DNA of 7,084 bases, from NCBI GenBank assembly GCA_031258625.1, contig JAIRMO010000174.1, forward strand, positions 1 to 7,084, written 5' to 3'. This stretch comes from Spirochaetaceae bacterium (GTDB lineage Bacteria > Spirochaetota > Spirochaetia > Treponematales > Breznakiellaceae). Shown here in pieces: positions 4,563-7,084 of this stretch; position 1 is the stretch's first letter; every line of letters starts with the position of its first letter. The position numbers and the translations under genes were made by a program. Below the pieces are notes generated by a model. That model did no database searches, had not been told where the DNA came from, and saw only the letters and a list, made by a program, of their open reading frames with translations.

Positions 4563-6461
4563 TTAACTGCGGCTTGTTTTCACTCCGATGCTGAAATCGG
4601 GTACTACCGCCGCATTGATAAGCCCTTCGCTTACGAGTTTCACCCCGCTGAAGGTAACAATAACGACTTTCGCGGTGCTGCTTGCATACGCGCTATCCGC
4701 TACCTGTAGCTTATCAGAAACAATGCTAGGCGTAAAATTGGCAACGTCTACGTCGCTTGCATCGGCACCCCCTTTAGCGACGACGATGGTACCCCTCAAT
4801 TCGGTACTAACAAGAGTAATTACAGTTCCGCTACTCCCATCCACTGTGGTCGAAACATCAACTCCTGTATCCACAGCAGTTAACGTTACCGAACCTATGC
4901 CATAATAATTAGAATCTGCTCCTCCGCTATAGAAGGTGGACTTCAAATCAATGGTGTTGGCGGTTAATACGCCGGTATCTGCTGAAAAGGCCGTTACCGC
5001 CGCCCTGAGCTTCCCGCCCGCTACGCCGTCGGCGGTGGTCGTGTAACCTTCGGTGGCGTCAATCTTGATGGTCCCGCTACCGGCGTCCCCCTGGGCGACA
5101 ATCACCCCCTCGCCCGAGGCTGACCCAAAGAGTTCGAAGGTGAGGGCTTTCGTGGCCGCGATGGTGAGGGTCGAACCGGCCGCAAGGTCGAGGGTCTCGT
5201 TCCGGGGTACGGTGTAGTCTTCGATGGTAACGGCGTCCGTGGCCAAGGCCGAGATGAGGGCCGCGGCCGGGAACTTAACGCCGTTGATGGCGCCGCCCGC
5301 CGCGGCGGAGAGGGTGTTTTCGGTGGCGGGATCAAGAACGGTAAAGCCGGTGGCGCTCAGGGAACCCGTTATAACCGACGCCTTGAGTTTGTTGATGGCG
5401 CCGACACTGGCCTTGCCTGCCGCCTCGATGGTGATCCCCGCCGCGTCCGCCGCGGCCGATCCGATGTTACCGGTGGTCGTAAATTCGCCGCCGGCATTCA
5501 CCCTGAGGCTTTGCAGGCTGGTGAACGCCTTAGCCCCGGCGTCAAATTCGCTGTCCACCACCAGGCTGGTAACCTGATCATAGATAGCCGCGTCTGCCGC
5601 AAGCGCCCCCGACACCTTGAGCTCCGTTACGTTCGTTAACGTGGCGGCGGAGAGCGTAAGATTCCCCGCCACGGTGAGGGCCTCCAGGGAGGTGAGGGGG
5701 TCGGGGGTCGAAAATTTCATACCCGCGGGGACGGTGAGGCTATTCGTGGTATCCGGCACCTTGGCGTTCAACGCCGCCGTTACTTCCAACCGGCGGATAG
5801 CCGTGGTCTGGATTTTGGTAAGGTCGCTGGGTTTGACAGGCTGGGTAACCCCGCCCGTGACGACGAGCGTCCCCTTGGGAACCCAACCGAAGGCGGTTTT
5901 GACATCGTCCAGGGTGGCCAGGGGTTCCTGGATATCCAGGGTGCCGTCGGCGAAATACGCCTTGCCGGTGCCGAGGATCTGGATCTGAATGTCCTGGCCG
6001 TGGATGTCCACCACCGAATCAACCTGAATGGTACCGTTGACAACTTCGATGTTTCCGTCCGTTACCCTGACCCGGTGGGTAGCGTCGGCTACCAAAACAC
6101 CGTTGCCTTCCACCACCAGCGTCCCCTTGACCTCGAACTGGTCGCCGGGGGTTACCGACCGGTAAAGAACCACGGTTTTACCCGCCGGTATTTCCGTAAC
6201 CTCAGTAAAATACTGCTTACTACTACCATCTACATAAAAACTAACATCAACCTCATCACCGATCACCCCGATAACCTGGTATTCGGGTTTTTTCAACGCG
6301 ATGGCGAGAGCGGCTTCGGTATCTACCGTAATATCCACCAGCCTGCCCCCGATTACGGTGGCGGAACTGGAACCGCTGTCCGTTCCCTGTTTACACGCGG
6401 TAACCAGAAACACTGCGGATACTACCGCAATCAGCACCAACACAAGACTCCTTTTAATCAT
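4563..6461 (-). CDS. Large repeat-rich surface lipoprotein of unknown function
   Basis: The 632-residue product starts with the signal peptide MIKRSLVLVLIAVVSAVFLV and a lipobox LVTAC, so C23 would be lipidated and the protein anchored in the cell envelope. I chose the ATG at 6459-6461 because a perfect GGAGGA (plus 6466-6471) lies 4 bases upstream and the signal peptide begins there. The open frame extends 59 codons further up without a signal. After a Q-G-T-D-S-G-S-S-S linker the chain is rich in T, V, A, G and D with many short beta-strand-like units (LTVAGNLTLSAATL, LRVNAGGEFTTTGNIGSA, LDLAAGSTLTIAATKALTFE). This suggests a beta-solenoid or repeat fold as in adhesin-like or carbohydrate-contacting surface proteins. 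No catalytic motif is seen. Spirochaetes commonly have families of such divergent lipoproteins. Base composition is uneven, with AT-richer patches near 6195-6260 and 4640-4930. Confidence 0.8.
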   Translation of the reverse strand: MIKRSLVLVLIAVVSAVFLVTACKQGTDSGSSSATVIGGRLVDITVDTEAALAIALKKPEYQVIGVIGDEVDVSFYVDGSSKQYFTEVTEIPAGKTVVLYRSVTPGDQFEVKGTLVVEGNGVLVADATHRVRVTDGNIEVVNGTIQVDSVVDIHGQDIQIQILGTGKAYFADGTLDIQEPLATLDDVKTAFGWVPKGTLVVTGGVTQPVKPSDLTKIQTTAIRRLEVTAALNAKVPDTTNSLTVPAGMKFSTPDPLTSLEALTVAGNLTLSAATLTNVTELKVSGALAADAAIYDQVTSLVVDSEFDAGAKAFTSLQSLRVNAGGEFTTTGNIGSAAADAAGITIEAAGKASVGAINKLKASVITGSLSATGFTVLDPATENTLSAAAGGAINGVKFPAAALISALATDAVTIEDYTVPRNETLDLAAGSTLTIAATKALTFELFGSASGEGVIVAQGDAGSGTIKIDATEGYTTTADGVAGGKLRAAVTAFSADTGVLTANTIDLKSTFYSGGADSNYYGIGSVTLTAVDTGVDVSTTVDGSSGTVITLVSTELRGTIVVAKGGADASDVDVANFTPSIVSDKLQVADSAYASSTAKVVIVTFSGVKLVSEGLINAAVVPDFSIGVKTSRS

Positions 6462-6497
6462 AGAGTCCTCCTTCAAAAATAGACTGGCGCGGCGACC

Positions 6498-6528
6498 CGG
6501 CGGGCTGCCGCACCGTTTGGCCCCGCCG
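6498..6528 (-). promoter_or_regulatory. GC-rich hairpin in the lipoprotein leader
   Basis: CGGCGGG (6498-6504) pairs with CCCGCCG (6522-6528) about 40 bases upstream of the lipoprotein start, with part of the 17-base loop able to pair further (GCC/GGC). The distance from likely start sites near 6590 gives a leader above 100 bases, so a structured 5' untranslated region is possible. Confidence 0.35.
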
Positions 6529-6592
6529 CTCAAAAACGGCCGGACTTTTATGTAAAGAGGACATACACATGGTTTTTTCCGCCCAAACGGGA

Positions 6593-6610
6593 TAGAATAT
6601 ACCGTATACT
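6593..6610. promoter_or_regulatory. AT-rich divergent promoter region
   Basis: TAGAAT (6593-6598) and TATACT (6605-6610) on the plus strand, and TATATT on the minus strand (plus 6596-6601), are -10-like hexamers in an otherwise GC-rich area between two oppositely transcribed units. I find no good -35 for either direction, so start sites are unassigned. Confidence 0.25.
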
Positions 6611-6640
6611 GTGTCTCCCGGGACAGCGATTCCGGCAAGA

Positions 6641-6937
6641 ATGGAGCTGTTCCGGGAGTCCTCTTTAGGAACCGGGAAAGAAAAACGGAGGACCGCAGAA
6701 AAGCCTAATTTAAACTGCGGCCCCCCGGAGTGCGCCAGGGAAACGGAAACGAGGAAACAGGAGAAAGAAAGAAGGAGGGCCGCGGAAAAGCCTAATTTAA
6801 ACCGCGGCCCCCCAGAGGGCACGAGGGAAAGGGAAACCAGGAAAACAAGAAGGAGGACCGCGGAAGAGTCTAAAAACCGCGGCCCCCCAGAGGACACGAG
6901 GGAAGCGAAAACCGGAGCAAACGGGGAAGCCGGATAG
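6641..6937 (+). CDS. Small charged repeat protein (hypothetical), or the non-coding repeat transcript
   Basis: An ATG at 6641 (or GTG at 6611, same frame) opens a frame of 98 residues, ending TAG 6935-6937, 17 bases before a strong plus-strand terminator hairpin. The protein is almost entirely three repeats rich in K, R, E and T. Each carries AEKPNLN(C/R)GPPE or its shorter form AEESKNRGPPE, then a charged tail such as TRERETRK. Repeat spacings of 87 and 78 bases are multiples of three, which fits coding. However, the overlapping minus frame is open too, there is no clear ribosome site, and no family is recognised. The transcript may instead be a non-coding RNA with three hairpins. Confidence 0.3.
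   Translation: MELFRESSLGTGKEKRRTAEKPNLNCGPPECARETETRKQEKERRRAAEKPNLNRGPPEGTRERETRKTRRRTAEESKNRGPPEDTREAKTGANGEAG
6676..6920. repeat. Three tandem repeats, each with a conserved hairpin
   Basis: Units start near 6676, 6763 and 6841. The central hairpins are CCGCAG/CTGCGG (6693-6698, 6715-6720), CCGCGG/CCGCGG (6780-6785, 6802-6807) and CCGCGG/CCGCGG (6858-6863, 6877-6882). Loops are 16, 16 and 13 bases, the first two identical (AAAAGCCTAATTTAAA). Every right arm is followed by CCCCCC. The stem difference between copies 1 and 2 is compensated on both sides. The spacers are purine-rich (GGGAAA, GGAAAC). Confidence 0.8.
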
Positions 6938-6950
6938 GGATGTAACGCGG

Positions 6951-6982
6951 AAAGCCCGGCATATACGGCCGGGTGTTTTTTT
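6951..6982 (+). terminator. Strong intrinsic terminator on the plus strand
   Basis: CCCGGC (6955-6960) and GCCGGG (6968-6973) form a 6-bp stem with a 7-base loop, followed by TGTTTTTTT (6974-6982). The flank on the minus side is not T-rich, so the direction is plus. It shows that the repeat region just upstream is transcribed rightward. Confidence 0.75.
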
Positions 6983-7031
6983 ACCGGTGAGAAACGAGTG
7001 TTTTGGTTATAAGAAATTACCCTGCCTGGTA

Positions 7032-7066
7032 GGGGGGGGGGGGGGGGGGGGGTAAGAAAAAAAAAA
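7032..7066. repeat. 21-G homopolymer tract followed by A10
   Basis: Twenty-one consecutive G (7032-7052), then TAAG, then ten A (7057-7066). It lies downstream of the terminator and upstream of whatever gene begins beyond 7084. A TATAAG hexamer sits at 7008-7013. A tract this long is very prone to length change and also to sequencing error, so its exact length is uncertain. Confidence 0.85.
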
Positions 7067-7084
7067 CGGAAAGAGGCCGAGCGT

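Noticed and set aside
6462..6638. 59-codon upstream extension of the lipoprotein
   Set aside because: The internal ATG has a perfect ribosome site and begins a textbook lipoprotein signal peptide. The extension has neither.
6454..6897. 147-codon minus-strand frame through the tandem repeats (SGGPRFKLGFSA units)
   Set aside because: It overlaps the ribosome site and start of the lipoprotein gene, has no ribosome site of its own, and runs against the clear plus-strand terminator. Its wobble positions coincide with those of the plus frame, so openness is not independent evidence.
6676..6920. CRISPR array
   Set aside because: There are only three units, and the similarity extends across whole units, including what would be spacers. 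No cas gene is in view.

Overview
The window looks like a piece of a spirochaete chromosome, most likely a Treponema of the termite-gut type. The clues are the moderately high GC content, a large lipoprotein with a loose spirochaete-type lipobox, many short palindromic repeats, and a small RAYT-like gene whose sequence style I associate with termite-gut treponemes. The genus is an inference. No marker gene such as rRNA is present.

Left part (1-1950): the tail of an ISAs1-family transposase reads rightward and converges on a two-gene folate operon on the minus strand, folE2 then folP. The two genes overlap by 4 bases, which suggests translational coupling. FolE2 opens GTP to start the pterin pathway, and FolP condenses the pterin with p-aminobenzoate.

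Middle part (1950-3760): a 540-base non-coding stretch holds a 237-base MITE-like element with self-folding terminal inverted repeats, between two identical REP-like palindromes. Next comes a solitary plus-strand corrinoid adenosyltransferase gene (cobO/btuR type). A minus-strand RAYT-like gene follows, in which the catalytic HUH site appears lost. REP-type palindromes lie around it and inside its coding sequence.

Right part (3760-7084): a minus-strand gene encodes a TM, coiled coil, TM protein. A run of ten C splits it into two overlapping frames, both of which read as coiled coil. After a hairpin-rich spacer and an intrinsic terminator comes a 632-residue minus-strand lipoprotein gene. Upstream of that is an apparently divergent plus-strand transcript made of three tandem repeats of 87 and 78 bases, each with a conserved hairpin, ending in a clear intrinsic terminator. 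The window closes with a 21-G tract followed by ten A.

The metabolic genes (folE2, folP, cobO) are ordinary housekeeping functions. The accessory content is the two homopolymer tracts, the palindromic repeat network with its degenerate transposase relative, and the tandem-repeat transcript. The best candidate for something undescribed is the two-frame coiled-coil gene with its C tract.
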